Positions 34,312-43,428 of a stretch of 64,000 nt of DNA are shown piece by piece. The stretch is taken from positions 1,240,001 to 1,304,000 of the forward strand of contig NZ_JAJVCN010000002.1 in assembly GCF_021390435.2 (NCBI RefSeq), in the 5' to 3' direction. The notes under the pieces were generated by a model, which saw only the letters and a list, made by a program, of their open reading frames with translations, was not told where the DNA came from and did not search any database. This DNA is from Kibdelosporangium philippinense (GTDB lineage Bacteria; Actinomycetota; Actinomycetes; Mycobacteriales; Pseudonocardiaceae). Both the position numbers and the translations under genes were made by a program. Every line of letters begins with the position of its first letter. Positions within the stretch are counted from its first letter, which is position 1.

Positions 34312-34560
34312 ATGCCGGCGCTCAGGCTCACGCGGTGTCTGCCCGCGACCGCGATCCTCGGTGTCGGTCTCGCCCTCGGCACGGCCGAGCCGGCCGTCGC
34401 CGAACCGGCGCCGATGGCCAAAGTGACCGCCAGGGGTGAACGTGAGATGAGCGCCGACCAGGCGCCAGCGACACGGGAACTGCTGCTGCTTGTGGTGGCA
34501 ATGGGTGGTCTGGCCATCGGCGCTGGGGGCCTTGTCCTCGTCCGCCGCGCGCAGCGTTAG
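34312..34560 (+). CDS. Small signal-anchored membrane protein
   Basis: An 82-residue protein with an N-terminal signal peptide (CLPATAILGVGLALGTAEPAVA, cut likely after AVA), a short polar segment of about 25 residues (PMAKVTARGEREMSADQAPA), and a C-terminal helix (LLLLVVAMGGLAIGAGGLVLV) ending in RRAQR. The layout puts a small exposed loop outside the membrane. I know no family. ATG 34312 is chosen for the signal peptide; GAGAAGGG lies upstream. It is the first gene of the island on this strand and may share its regulation. Confidence 0.6.
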   Translation: MPALRLTRCLPATAILGVGLALGTAEPAVAEPAPMAKVTARGEREMSADQAPATRELLLLVVAMGGLAIGAGGLVLVRRAQR

Positions 34561-34638
34561 GGCCAACTGGCTCTGGACGCCCTCGTCGCGCCTGTGGTCA
34601 ACTGGACGCGGTTTTCGGGCTAATGAACTGGGGGAGTT

Positions 34639-34698
34639 ATGACTGGCCACGAAAAGGTCCGACCCTGTCGATGTCTCGGTGACTCACCTATTCGTTGA
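34639..34698 (+). CDS. Possible 19-residue leader peptide
   Basis: The bases GGGGGAG lie directly before ATG 34639, which opens a frame MTGHEKVRPCRCLGDSPIR. It lies in the 283-base gap before the DUF1906 gene. The two close cysteines (CRC) are a mark of a possible sensory leader, but this may be chance. There is nothing else I can support in the gap. Confidence 0.2.
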   Translation: MTGHEKVRPCRCLGDSPIR

Positions 34699-34843
34699 GC
34701 GACATTCCTCGATACGTCTGCGTTCACTTTTTGCCGTATATCCCGGCATGAGTGAGCGATTTACTGTGCGCGGGGAACGCTGACGCGCCCTTTCTCCCAG
34801 CGCGCACAAGATCCGTTGTCACAGCTCGGGAAGGAAGCCTTCC

Positions 34844-37198
34844 ATGTCTGACCCAAAGGTGCTCGCGGCGCAGCAGTGGGTGAATGCGACTTACGGAGCC
34901 GTTTCCGGCTACAACAGATGCCCGGAGAACGGCAAAACCGGCTGGCTCACGATGTACTCGCTGACCCGTGGGCTGCAGCACGAATTAGGGATCACCACCC
35001 TGTCGGATTCCTTCGGCCCGACCACACTCGGCAAGCTCACCGAACGGGGTCCGATCAAACCCGACCACCCCAACAAGAACATCATCCGGATCATCCAGCA
35101 CGCGTTGTTCTGCAAGGGTTATTGGGGCGGCAACGCCGACGGCAACTACGACACCACCACCATGGTCGCCATCCGGTCGCTCAAGGAACGCGCCGGACTC
35201 GGCCCGGACCCGGACAGCTGGGTCCAGCCCAAGATCTTCAAAGCGCTGCTGAACATGGACGCCTACGTCCTGCTGTCCGGCGGGAACGAAGAAGTCCGGA
35301 TGATTCAGCAGTATCTCAACGGGGTCTACTTCGACAGGTCCACGTTCTTCCTCAGCCCCTGCGACGGTCACTACACCCGTGACGTGCAAACCGCGCTGAT
35401 GAAAGCGATCCAGTACGAACTCGGGGTGCCACCCGACCAGGCCACCGGCGCGTTCGGCCCGACGACACAAGCAGGACTGCGGCGCACTCTTGTCGCTCCG
35501 GGAATGCCGACCGACACGTGGTACCGGCTCTTCAGCGCCGCCTGTGTCTTCAACGGCACGACCAGCGGCGTGACCGCGAAGTTCACCATGAACTGGACGG
35601 GTGAGCTGGAGCAGTACATCCGTGCGTTCCAGAAGTTCTCGATGTTGTCGGAAAGCGGGCGCGGCGACTATCAGACATGGGCGCAACTTCTTGTGTCCAC
35701 AGGAGACCCGGACCGCCCGGCGGGTGCGTGCGACACCAGGTTTCACATCAGCGTGGCTCGCGCGCGGGCGTTGGTGGCCGCCGGGTACAAGGTGGTCGGC
35801 CGGTACCTCGACGAGGACCCGACGAGCACGCTCGACAAGGAGATCCAGCCAGGCGAACTCGAGGCCATCTTCACCGGCGGCATGCGCGTTTTCCCGATCT
35901 CCCAGTACAACGCCCGCCAAGTCGGCGACTTCACCTACACGCAGGGCTACCAGCACGCGTTGAAGGCGCACAACCGTGCGGTCGGATACGGCTTCAACCG
36001 CGGCACAGTGATCTACTTCGCGGTCGACTACGACGCGACCGACCCGGAGATCTCCAGCAACATCGTGCCTTACTTCAACGGTGTCCAGGCAGGCCTCGCG
36101 TCGCAAGGAAAGCGTTATATCGCAGGCGTTTACGGGTCTCGTAACGTGTGCGCGCGGGTGAGCAGCGAGGCGTACGCCAGGTTCTCCTTCGTTTCCGGGA
36201 TGTCGTACGGCTTCTCCGGCAACCTCGGCTTCCCGATGCCGTCGAACTGGTCCTTCAACCAGATCAAGGAGTTCAAGTTCTCGGCCAACGGGGACGTCTT
36301 CGACCTCGACCGCGTCGTGCACCGCTCAACGGTCGACCCTGGCGTCGGACGCGACGGCATCGGCAGCAGCGAAACGCCGGTTGACGCGTACCTCACCTAC
36401 ATCGACCGGCTGTATCAGACCGCGGTGGCGTACAACAAGGGCAACCCGAGTCTGCGCGTGATGGAGTACCTGCGTTATCCCAACTATGTCGACGTGTATT
36501 CCGGTTGGGAGACGCTGATCGGTGACGTCGACCGGGACTGGATCAGGTACGCCGAGGCGAACGGCCCGGCCAAGGTGCACAGTTTCAAGGATCCGTCGTA
36601 CGGCGTGACCATCAACGTCGACCACTTCGGAGCCACAGCCAACGCCGTCTTTCTCAAGGGACGCGGCGACGGTGTCGCGGCCAACCGGGGTGACTTCGGT
36701 GGCTGGGGCGGTGACCTGAGCACCTTCTACGGCGAATGGCGCGCCAACGGCGACGAATACGCTTCCGGCTACGCGTTCTGCATGGATCGCCTTGCCAAGA
36801 TCACGGTTGTCTCGTCGTTCTCCTTCGGCGACTTGATCGAGGACGTCGACGGCTATCTGATCGGGATGGCGTGCAAGAACGGCGCCCGAATCGATCAGCA
36901 GATCCGGGCGCACATCGGCGGAAGCGGCCACCTGTCCCGGTTCAAGCGGTTCTTCGAGGACCGGTACCAAGGAAAAGGCGGCGACATCGTGGAATGCGCC
37001 CGGCATATGCTCGAAGATGTCGACGGCGACACCACGCTCGCCGCGCTGCGCACCGCCGCGATCAAGAAAACCGGTGGCTGGAACACCTTGCTGCCGGGCC
37101 ACATGCCCGCCGACAAGCTCAACCCGTTCCTGCAGGGCTACGCCGATACGATCTTGCGCGTCGTCGGCCAGGAGAACGCCAGGCGGGGCACCTCGTGA
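34844..37198 (+). CDS. DUF1906 glycoside-hydrolase-like protein with N-terminal peptidoglycan-binding-like repeats
   Basis: A 784-residue protein with no signal peptide or membrane helix. Three peptidoglycan-binding-like segments occupy residues 1-280 (VLAAQQWVNATYG; IIRIIQHALFCKGYWGG; EVRMIQQYLNGVYFD). Residues about 297-500 form a DUF1906 (Rv2525c-type) barrel: GACDTRFHISVARARALVAAG, with VVGRYLDED, ISQYNARQV, GTVIYFAVDYDAT and YIAGVYGSRNVC; this fold is related to GH25-like wall hydrolases. The C-terminal 290 residues are unknown to me. ATG 34844 follows GGAAGGAAG. It should act on cell wall or be secreted by a non-Sec route, possibly with the next two genes. Rv2525c itself is a Tat substrate, so absence of a signal is odd. 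Confidence 0.75.
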   Translation: MSDPKVLAAQQWVNATYGAVSGYNRCPENGKTGWLTMYSLTRGLQHELGITTLSDSFGPTTLGKLTERGPIKPDHPNKNIIRIIQHALFCKGYWGGNADGNYDTTTMVAIRSLKERAGLGPDPDSWVQPKIFKALLNMDAYVLLSGGNEEVRMIQQYLNGVYFDRSTFFLSPCDGHYTRDVQTALMKAIQYELGVPPDQATGAFGPTTQAGLRRTLVAPGMPTDTWYRLFSAACVFNGTTSGVTAKFTMNWTGELEQYIRAFQKFSMLSESGRGDYQTWAQLLVSTGDPDRPAGACDTRFHISVARARALVAAGYKVVGRYLDEDPTSTLDKEIQPGELEAIFTGGMRVFPISQYNARQVGDFTYTQGYQHALKAHNRAVGYGFNRGTVIYFAVDYDATDPEISSNIVPYFNGVQAGLASQGKRYIAGVYGSRNVCARVSSEAYARFSFVSGMSYGFSGNLGFPMPSNWSFNQIKEFKFSANGDVFDLDRVVHRSTVDPGVGRDGIGSSETPVDAYLTYIDRLYQTAVAYNKGNPSLRVMEYLRYPNYVDVYSGWETLIGDVDRDWIRYAEANGPAKVHSFKDPSYGVTINVDHFGATANAVFLKGRGDGVAANRGDFGGWGGDLSTFYGEWRANGDEYASGYAFCMDRLAKITVVSSFSFGDLIEDVDGYLIGMACKNGARIDQQIRAHIGGSGHLSRFKRFFEDRYQGKGGDIVECARHMLEDVDGDTTLAALRTAAIKKTGGWNTLLPGHMPADKLNPFLQGYADTILRVVGQENARRGTS

Positions 37199-37220
37199 CA
37201 AGCAACTGATCGGATGAGGC

Positions 37221-37628
37221 ATGGACAGGGTTGTCGGCGGGTTTGTCGTTCTCGCGCCAGTGGTTCTGGTAGCGGCCGTGGTCCACATCATGGTCGGTCG
37301 CCGGATGCGTGGACCGGCCCGAGTGTTCACGGAGACCGCGATCCTCGCGCTGTTGGCCACGGTGCTGATGTACGCGTGGGGCGCGTGGCACATGTTCGCT
37401 TGGGACATCGAGGAAACGTGCACGCTCGCCGGGCAGTCGTTCGAGCCGCGGTTCGTTCTCGACACGTCGATGTTCCCGCTGTCGAAGAAGTGCAACGCCG
37501 ACTACGACCTTGTCCCTTCGTATGTGAACCCGGCGGTCATCGGCCTGTTCGCGGTGACCGTCCTGTTCACGATCTTGGCTCTGTACAAGGCCTTTGTGAA
37601 CCGAAAGTCACTTGACTCGAAGGGCTGA
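37221..37628 (+). CDS. Small membrane protein with three helices
   Basis: A 135-residue protein; hydrophobic segments lie at about residues 4-27 (VVGGFVVLAPVVLVAAVVHIM), 41-60 (ILALLATVLMYAWGAWHMF) and 104-125 (AVIGLFAVTVLFTILALYKAF). The loop between helices 2 and 3 has two Cys (EETCTLAG, SKKCNADYD) that could form an extracytoplasmic disulfide. I recognise no family. It starts 22 bases after the DUF1906 gene and ends five bases before the Tat gene, so the three are an operon. A holin-like or anchoring role is possible but unsupported. Confidence 0.6.
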   Translation: MDRVVGGFVVLAPVVLVAAVVHIMVGRRMRGPARVFTETAILALLATVLMYAWGAWHMFAWDIEETCTLAGQSFEPRFVLDTSMFPLSKKCNADYDLVPSYVNPAVIGLFAVTVLFTILALYKAFVNRKSLDSKG

Positions 37629-37633
37629 AAGCC

Positions 37634-38290
37634 ATGGATGGATCGAAGGTGGGCCGCAGGTTGTTCCTCGCTGGGGTGGCCGGTGGGGTCGCGGCCACGT
37701 GGACAGCCGGGGTGCCCGCGCTGGCAGCCGAGGTTTCCGGGATGTCGCAGAACGGCTGGGCCGTGCAGCCGCAAACCGCTGGAGCGTTGGCGTCACACCG
37801 GATCGAGGGATCGAACGCGTCGGTCACGCTTCTTTCCGGCGCTGTCGCGACCGTGCTGCTGCACGTCGCCCGACGCTTCAACTACGAGATCGGCACGTTG
37901 CAGGACGGGGACGTCACTGGGTACACCGCGGCCGTGAGTGGCGTGCCGTTCGAATCGAACTACCGGTCCGGCACGGCCATCGCGATCAAGCCCGCGTGCT
38001 ATCCGGCTGGCGCGCGCGGCAACCTGTTCCCGCACGAAATCGCGGCTGTCCGGGACATCCTCGCCGAGTGCGAGGGTGTCGTGCGATGGGGCGGCGACGA
38101 CAAGAAGACGCCGAAGGAAGGGCACTTCCAGATCGACGTGCCGCAGGGAAGTGCCGCGTTGGCCCGGGTCGCGGGCAAGATCGCCGGATGGGACAGCTCG
38201 GCAGGGCAAGGCGCTGGTGTGCCCGCCGACGTGTTCGCGCCCGCCCGCCGTAAGGCTGCCAACGAACTGGCCACTCGACAGGCCGGGTGA
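37634..38290 (+). CDS. Tat-exported M15-like protein with degenerate zinc site
   Basis: A 218-residue protein with a twin-arginine signal (VGRRLFLAGVAGGVAATW, cut near ALA-AEV). The mature domain follows actinobacterial M15 D-Ala-D-Ala/L,D-type peptidases: YRSGTAIAIKPACYPAGARG, FPHEIAAVRDIL, VVRWGGDDKKTPKEGHFQIDV. The family motif S-x-H-x2-G-x-A-x-D here reads S-N-Y-R-S-G-T-A-I-A, so His is Tyr110 and Asp is Ala117; only His164 of the three ligands remains. It is thus probably a wall-binding pseudoenzyme. ATG 37634 follows GAAGGG. It closes the island and would work at the outer face of the membrane. Confidence 0.8.
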   Translation: MDGSKVGRRLFLAGVAGGVAATWTAGVPALAAEVSGMSQNGWAVQPQTAGALASHRIEGSNASVTLLSGAVATVLLHVARRFNYEIGTLQDGDVTGYTAAVSGVPFESNYRSGTAIAIKPACYPAGARGNLFPHEIAAVRDILAECEGVVRWGGDDKKTPKEGHFQIDVPQGSAALARVAGKIAGWDSSAGQGAGVPADVFAPARRKAANELATRQAG

Positions 38291-38347
38291 GAGTGTGGCC
38301 GGTGGCTTGGCTGAGCCACCGGCCATCCGTGCACGTAGGGTTGCCGC

Positions 38348-38980
38348 GTGGGTCGACTTGTGGTGATCGAAGGTCTGGACGGCTCGGGGAAACGCACCCT
38401 CGGCGCCGCACTCGTGGACGCGTTCCAGAAGCGTGGCGCCAAAGTCGCGCAGCACGCGTTCCCGCGTTACGGCGAGAGCGTGCACGCCGACTTGGTGAGC
38501 GAGGCGTTGCACGGCCGCCTCGGCGACGTGTCTGACTCGGTGCACGGCATGGCCGTCCTTTTCGCACTCGACCGTCACGGCGCGCGTGATGAGCTGCTGC
38601 GAGACCTGGAGAACTACGACATCGTGCTCGTCGACCGGTACATCGCGTCGAACGCCGCCTACCAGGCCGCACGGCTGCACCAGGACGAGCACGGGGAGAT
38701 CGTCGAGTGGATCCGTCAGCTCGAAGTCGACCGGCTCGGCCTGCCCGTGCCCGACCGGCAGCTGCTCCTGCGCGTTCCGGTCGACTTGGCCGCCACCCGC
38801 GCCGCCACGCGTGACCGGGTCAGGGACACGTACGAAAAGGACGGCGGCCTGCAAGCCCGTTGCGCCGCCCTCTACGACGGGCTTGCCCGGATCGGCTGGC
38901 TGGCGCCGTGGCAGGTCCTCGACGGCAGCACCGACCAGGATTTCGACCAGCTCAGCAAGGCTCTCGTGGCCGACGCGTAA
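38348..38980 (+). CDS. tmk: Thymidylate kinase
   Basis: It phosphorylates dTMP to dTDP in the cytoplasm. A 210-residue P-loop kinase: VVIEGLDGSGKRTLGAAL (phosphate loop), FPRYGESVHADLVSEAL, the DRY-type motif VLVDRYIASNAAYQAARLH, and a lid near RDTYEKDGGLQAR. The loop reads G-K-R-T instead of G-K-S/T-T, as in the M. tuberculosis enzyme. GTG 38348 lies six bases after TAGGGT (leaderless). It starts the conserved tmk-mtrA-mtrB-lpqB segment. Confidence 0.92.
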   Translation: MGRLVVIEGLDGSGKRTLGAALVDAFQKRGAKVAQHAFPRYGESVHADLVSEALHGRLGDVSDSVHGMAVLFALDRHGARDELLRDLENYDIVLVDRYIASNAAYQAARLHQDEHGEIVEWIRQLEVDRLGLPVPDRQLLLRVPVDLAATRAATRDRVRDTYEKDGGLQARCAALYDGLARIGWLAPWQVLDGSTDQDFDQLSKALVADA

Positions 38981-39116
38981 CGCTCCAGCCTGCTGATACG
39001 GATACGACACCATCGAACTCAGCGCTGGTCGCAACGAGGCGATCGAATGGAGTGAATGGGTGATACACCGGCAAGATCAGCGGGTTGCGTACGCCCCCGG
39101 CGGGGAAAGTGCGACG

Positions 39117-39803
39117 ATGGGGGGCATGAAGGCACGCGTGCTGGTTGTGGACGACGACCCGGCCCTCGCCGAGATGCTGACGATCGTGCTCCGCGGTGAA
39201 GGGTTCGACACCGCGGTCGTGGCCGACGGCTCCCGCGCGCTTCCCGCGCTGCGCGAGCTCAAGCCCGACCTGGTGCTGCTCGACCTGATGCTGCCCGGCA
39301 TGAACGGGATCGACGTCTGCAAGGCGATCAGAGCAGAGTCCGGCGTCCCGATCGTCATGCTGACCGCCAAGAGCGACACCGTCGACATCGTGCTCGGCCT
39401 CGAGTCCGGCGCGGACGACTACGTGGTCAAGCCGTTCAAGCCCAAGGAGCTGGTGGCCAGGGTGCGGGCGCGGATGCGCCGTACCGAGTCCGAGCCTGCC
39501 GAGGTGCTGGCGATCGGCGATCTGACCATCGACGTACCCGGCCACGAGGTGACCCGCGAGGGCAAGGCGATCCAGCTGACCCCGCTGGAGTTCGACCTGC
39601 TGGTCGCGCTGGCCCGCAAGCCGCGCCAGGTGTTCACCCGCGAGGTCCTGCTCGAGCAGGTCTGGGGCTACCGGCACGCGGCGGACACCCGGCTGGTGAA
39701 CGTGCACGTCCAGCGGTTGCGCTCGAAGGTCGAGAAGGACCCCGAGCACCCCGAGGTCGTGCTGACCGTCAGGGGCGTGGGGTACAAGGCAGGGCCTCCG
39801 TGA
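39117..39803 (+). CDS. mtrA: Response regulator MtrA
   Basis: OmpR-type transcription factor of 228 residues linking wall growth, division and DNA replication in actinobacteria. The receiver domain has the acidic pocket VVDDDPALAEML, phospho-acceptor Asp56 in LLDLMLPGMNGID, and the MLTAKSDTVD and VVKPFKPKELVARV switch segments. The winged-helix domain has PLEFDLLVALARKP and VWGYRHAADTRLVNVHVQRLR. ATG 39117 has GGGGAAAG eight bases upstream; ATG 39126 is also possible. It is followed after ten bases by mtrB. Confidence 0.95.
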   Translation: MGGMKARVLVVDDDPALAEMLTIVLRGEGFDTAVVADGSRALPALRELKPDLVLLDLMLPGMNGIDVCKAIRAESGVPIVMLTAKSDTVDIVLGLESGADDYVVKPFKPKELVARVRARMRRTESEPAEVLAIGDLTIDVPGHEVTREGKAIQLTPLEFDLLVALARKPRQVFTREVLLEQVWGYRHAADTRLVNVHVQRLRSKVEKDPEHPEVVLTVRGVGYKAGPP

Positions 39804-39813
39804 TACTGGGCCT

Positions 39814-41466
39814 ATGAGGCGTTTCTTCGCGCGGTCCAGCCGGTTGGTGATCCGGCAGTTGGGCCGCGCGGTGGCGTTCGGCCGCGAACGGGCCGTCCGG
39901 TTCAGCGAACTGTGGCGGCGTTCGCTGCAGGTCAGGGTCGTGGTGAGCACGCTCGCGCTGTCGTCGGCGGTGGTGTTCGTGCTCGGCATGGTCCTGCAGA
40001 ACCAGATCACCGACCGGCTGCTGTCCTCCAAGCAGGAAGCCGCCATCGCCGAGACGCATGCCGCGGTGACCACCGCCAACCGCGAGCTGCTCGGCGTGAA
40101 CGTGCTGTCCGACGGCTTCCGCGAACGGCTCAGCGGCGCGATCAACAAGCTGTCGAGCTCGTCGTCGGACGAACAGGGCGCCGAGACGGTCGCTGGCGCG
40201 TTCAACCCGATCCTCGCTTACGACGGCAGGGGCGTCCCGGACAGCATCCAAGCCGGCGCGTACTACTCGGACGTGCCGGAATCGCTGCGCGCGTTCGTGC
40301 AGAACGGTCAGTTGGCGCGCCAGATCGCGACGGTGGACCGCGGCGGCGTACGGACCACGTTCCTGTTCGTCGGCGCGCCCGTGACCAGCGCGAACCGGCC
40401 GTTGCAGCTGTATCTGCTGTTCCCGTTGACCACCGAGCAGAACACGATCAGCGTTGTACAGAGCACGCTGATCGTGGGCGGGCTCGTGCTGCTGGTGCTG
40501 CTGGCTGGCGTGGCCAACCTGGTGACCAGGCAGGTCGTTCGTCCGGTGCGGCGCGCGGCCGAGGCCGCGGAACGGTTCGCCGCTGGTGAGCTGGACGAAC
40601 GTATGGCCGTGATCGGCGAGGACGACGTGGCCAAGCTGGCTGAGTCGTACAACCAGATGGCCGAGAGCATCAAGTACCAGATCCAGCAGCTGGAGGAGTT
40701 CGGCCAGCTGCAACGCCGGTTCACCTCGGACGTCTCGCACGAGCTGCGCACTCCGCTGACGACCGTGCGGATGGCCGCCGACGTGCTGCACGCCTCGCGC
40801 GCCCAGTTCCCCGCCGGGCTCGCCCGGTCGACCGAGCTGCTGGTCGACGAGCTGGACCGGTTCGAATCGCTGCTCGGCGACCTGCTGGAGATCTCCCGGC
40901 TGGACGCGGGCGTCGAGGACCTCGTCGCCGAATACACCGACGTCCGCGCGATCGCCAAGCGCGCGCTGGACTCCGTGCGGGTGGTCGCGGAGAACGCGGG
41001 CAGCCGGATCGAACTCGAACTGCCCGCCGCGGCCGCGACCGCGGAGGTCGACGCCCGCCGGATCGAACGGATCCTGCGAAACCTGCTGGCCAACGCGGTG
41101 GACCACGGCGAAGGCCACCCGGTCCGGCTCAAGATGGCATTCAACGACTCGACCCTCGCGGTGACCGTGCGGGACTACGGCGTCGGCCTGCGTCCCGGCG
41201 AAGCGGACCTGGTGTTCAACCGGTTCTGGCGCGCCGATCCGTCCCGTAACCGGCACACCGGTGGCACCGGGCTGGGCCTGGCGATCAGCGTCGAGGACGC
41301 CCGGCTGCACGGCGGACGCCTCGAAGCATGGGGCGAGCCGGGGCACGGCGCGAACTTCCGGTTGTTGCTGCCCCGCCAGCAAGACGTCGAACTCGGCGAC
41401 AGCCCGCTGCCGTTGCGGCCGGAGGACGACGTCCCGGCCGAATCGCCACTGGAGGAGGTCCGGTGA
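39814..41466 (+). CDS. mtrB: Sensor histidine kinase MtrB
   Basis: A 550-residue membrane kinase that phosphorylates MtrA. Helix 1 is VVVSTLALSSAVVFVLGMV (about 41-60); an extracytoplasmic sensor of about 160 residues follows; helix 2 is STLIVGGLVLLVLLAGVANL. Then come HAMP (RPVRRAAEAAERFAAGELD), the H box SDVSHELRTPLTT with His309, N box RNLLANAVDHGEG, and G boxes GVGLRPGEADLVF and GTGLGLAIS. Its stop overlaps the GTG of lpqB (GTGA), which supports coupled translation. Confidence 0.95.
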   Translation: MRRFFARSSRLVIRQLGRAVAFGRERAVRFSELWRRSLQVRVVVSTLALSSAVVFVLGMVLQNQITDRLLSSKQEAAIAETHAAVTTANRELLGVNVLSDGFRERLSGAINKLSSSSSDEQGAETVAGAFNPILAYDGRGVPDSIQAGAYYSDVPESLRAFVQNGQLARQIATVDRGGVRTTFLFVGAPVTSANRPLQLYLLFPLTTEQNTISVVQSTLIVGGLVLLVLLAGVANLVTRQVVRPVRRAAEAAERFAAGELDERMAVIGEDDVAKLAESYNQMAESIKYQIQQLEEFGQLQRRFTSDVSHELRTPLTTVRMAADVLHASRAQFPAGLARSTELLVDELDRFESLLGDLLEISRLDAGVEDLVAEYTDVRAIAKRALDSVRVVAENAGSRIELELPAAAATAEVDARRIERILRNLLANAVDHGEGHPVRLKMAFNDSTLAVTVRDYGVGLRPGEADLVFNRFWRADPSRNRHTGGTGLGLAISVEDARLHGGRLEAWGEPGHGANFRLLLPRQQDVELGDSPLPLRPEDDVPAESPLEEVR

Positions 41467-43184
41467 GGCTGATCGTGGCAGTGGCGTGTCTGCTGTTGGT
41501 GGCGTCCTGCGCCAACATTCCCGAGCAGACCAACGCGTACGTCATCCCGAACTCGTCGGCGCAGCCACAGCAGCGGGTCCAGCTGCCCGACCGGGACGCC
41601 GACCCGATCATGGTGGTCCGCAAGTTCATCGAGGACAGCGGCGACACGGCGATGGCCGAGGCGTACCTGACCGACGAAGCGAAACGCTTGTGGCGCCCGG
41701 ACAGCCAGCCGACGATCGTCGACGACGACTTCAGCACGGTGCCGAGGCAGCAGGCGAAGGACGCGGACCCGGAGACGGCCAGCGTCGAGGTGAAGTCGAC
41801 GACCAAGGGACGGCTCGACTCGCACAAGTCCTTCATTCCCCAGGTCAAGCAGGACAGCGGGATCGTGAAACTGGTGCGCAAGGACGGCCAGTGGCGAATC
41901 AGCGAGACGCCGAACAACGCCATGATCATCCCGATCTCGTCGTTCACCAACAACTACCGGCCGGTCAAGCTCTACTTCTACGACACGTCGAAAGAAGTCC
42001 CGGTCCCTGACCAGCGATTCCTGCCCGGCTCGCCGCTGCCGTCGGCAAGCGAGATCATCAGCCTGCTGTTGCAAGGCCCCGCGACGGGACTGCAGGGCGC
42101 CGTGCACAGCGCCATACCCTCGTCAGCGGTGCAGCGTACGAACGCGACAACCTCGACAAGAGACGGCGCGACCATCGTCAACCTCGGCATGCTCGGCGAC
42201 CAGACCATCGAGACGAAACGCGCGATCGCCACCCAGATCGTGTTATCGCTGCAGGACGTCCCGACGACGACCGTGCGACTGCAGGTCGAAGACATGCCAC
42301 TGGTGCCCGACCAGCCAGACTGGAAGGTCAGCGACGTACAGGCGGACGGCGGCCGGACGACGCCGCGACCCGGCCTCAACGGCATGATGGTGGTCGGAAA
42401 CCGGGTGAAGGACCTGCGGGACGGCAAACCGATCGCCAACCCCGCGGGAAGCGGCGAATACCGCGTGGAAAGCGCGGCCCAATCGGTCGACGGCTCCCAG
42501 TTGGCTGTGGTTGAGCGGCTGAACAACGGCGAAATGCAGCTGCGGGTGGGCGGTCTGACCGAAGGCCTGCGCGCGATCCAGGTGACCGGGACCGAGATGA
42601 CCCGGCCAACCTGGCAATACCCGGTGGCCTCGAACGAGATCGGCAAAGAAGTCTGGGTCGTGGCCAACAACACGATCAACCGCGCGGTCCGCAACCGCGA
42701 GGGGACATGGATGCCGTTGCCGGTGAACCAGTCCGAGATCGAGGGGTTCGGCAAGATCACCGAGCTTCGCCTGTCCCGCGACGGTGTGCGGGTCGCGGTC
42801 GTGGCCGACGGGAAGCTCGTGGTCGGCGCGGTCGTGCGGGCCAACAATTCGACGGATGTGGCGATTTCCGCGCCGAAGCAGCTGCTGCCGTCGATCACGA
42901 ACGTTGTCGGGGTCGACTGGCTCGACAACAGCCGTCTTGTCGTGGCAACCAACAGCCCGACGGGTCCTGTGTGGCAGGTTCCGGTCGACGGGATCCAGGC
43001 GCAGCGCTACAACCTGGCGAACCTGACTTTGCCGCTGTCGTCGATCACGGCCGCACCGAGCAGGCAGATCGTCGTGACGGACGCGGTCGGGATGTGGACA
43101 GCGTCGGACATCGGCCAGGTCTGGTTGCCGCACCCGCAAAGCCAAGCCCAAGGCCCAGGAGCCCGCCCCTTCTACCCCGGCTGA
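41463..43184 (+). CDS. lpqB: Lipoprotein LpqB
   Basis: A 573-residue lipoprotein that binds the extracytoplasmic part of MtrB in mycobacteria and tunes MtrA output. The signal peptide ends in a lipobox LLLVASC with lipidated Cys16. A GerMN-like segment (PVKLYFYDTSKEVPVPDQR, then SEIISLLLQGPATGL) and a C-terminal beta-propeller-like part (QSVDGSQLAVVERLNNGEM, LSRDGVRVAVVADGKLVVG) match the family. GTG 41463 overlaps the mtrB stop. The downstream 360 bases hold repeats B2 and B3 and no supported gene. Confidence 0.93.
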   Translation: MRLIVAVACLLLVASCANIPEQTNAYVIPNSSAQPQQRVQLPDRDADPIMVVRKFIEDSGDTAMAEAYLTDEAKRLWRPDSQPTIVDDDFSTVPRQQAKDADPETASVEVKSTTKGRLDSHKSFIPQVKQDSGIVKLVRKDGQWRISETPNNAMIIPISSFTNNYRPVKLYFYDTSKEVPVPDQRFLPGSPLPSASEIISLLLQGPATGLQGAVHSAIPSSAVQRTNATTSTRDGATIVNLGMLGDQTIETKRAIATQIVLSLQDVPTTTVRLQVEDMPLVPDQPDWKVSDVQADGGRTTPRPGLNGMMVVGNRVKDLRDGKPIANPAGSGEYRVESAAQSVDGSQLAVVERLNNGEMQLRVGGLTEGLRAIQVTGTEMTRPTWQYPVASNEIGKEVWVVANNTINRAVRNREGTWMPLPVNQSEIEGFGKITELRLSRDGVRVAVVADGKLVVGAVVRANNSTDVAISAPKQLLPSITNVVGVDWLDNSRLVVATNSPTGPVWQVPVDGIQAQRYNLANLTLPLSSITAAPSRQIVVTDAVGMWTASDIGQVWLPHPQSQAQGPGARPFYPG

Positions 43185-43192
43185 CCTCTTGT

Positions 43193-43231
43193 GCCGTGAA
43201 GGCCACCCTCGCGGCGTTAGACGCGCGAGGG
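43193..43231. repeat. Repeat family B, copy 2 (terminator-like hairpin after lpqB)
   Basis: GCCGTGAAGGCCACC followed by CCTCGCGGCGTT (43193-43218) is family B; CCCTCGCG (43206-43213) pairs with CGCGAGGG (43224-43231) to form a hairpin nine bases after the lpqB stop region. Confidence 0.7.
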
Positions 43232-43428
43232 CCTCCCTTGTCGCGTTGGATGCCAATGCCAGGAACTCAGGGTTCGGGGTTTGGTCGATACTAGGGCCGG
43301 GCGCGAGCCGTTGACCTGCGAGGATTTGTGGCTGGCACGGCGTGGGTTGTGCTGGGACTGGCTGCCGTGGCGAGGGGTGCGGGCATTGCTCGCCGTTCAG
43401 GGTTGTGAGGGCCGAGTTTGGTGCGTTC

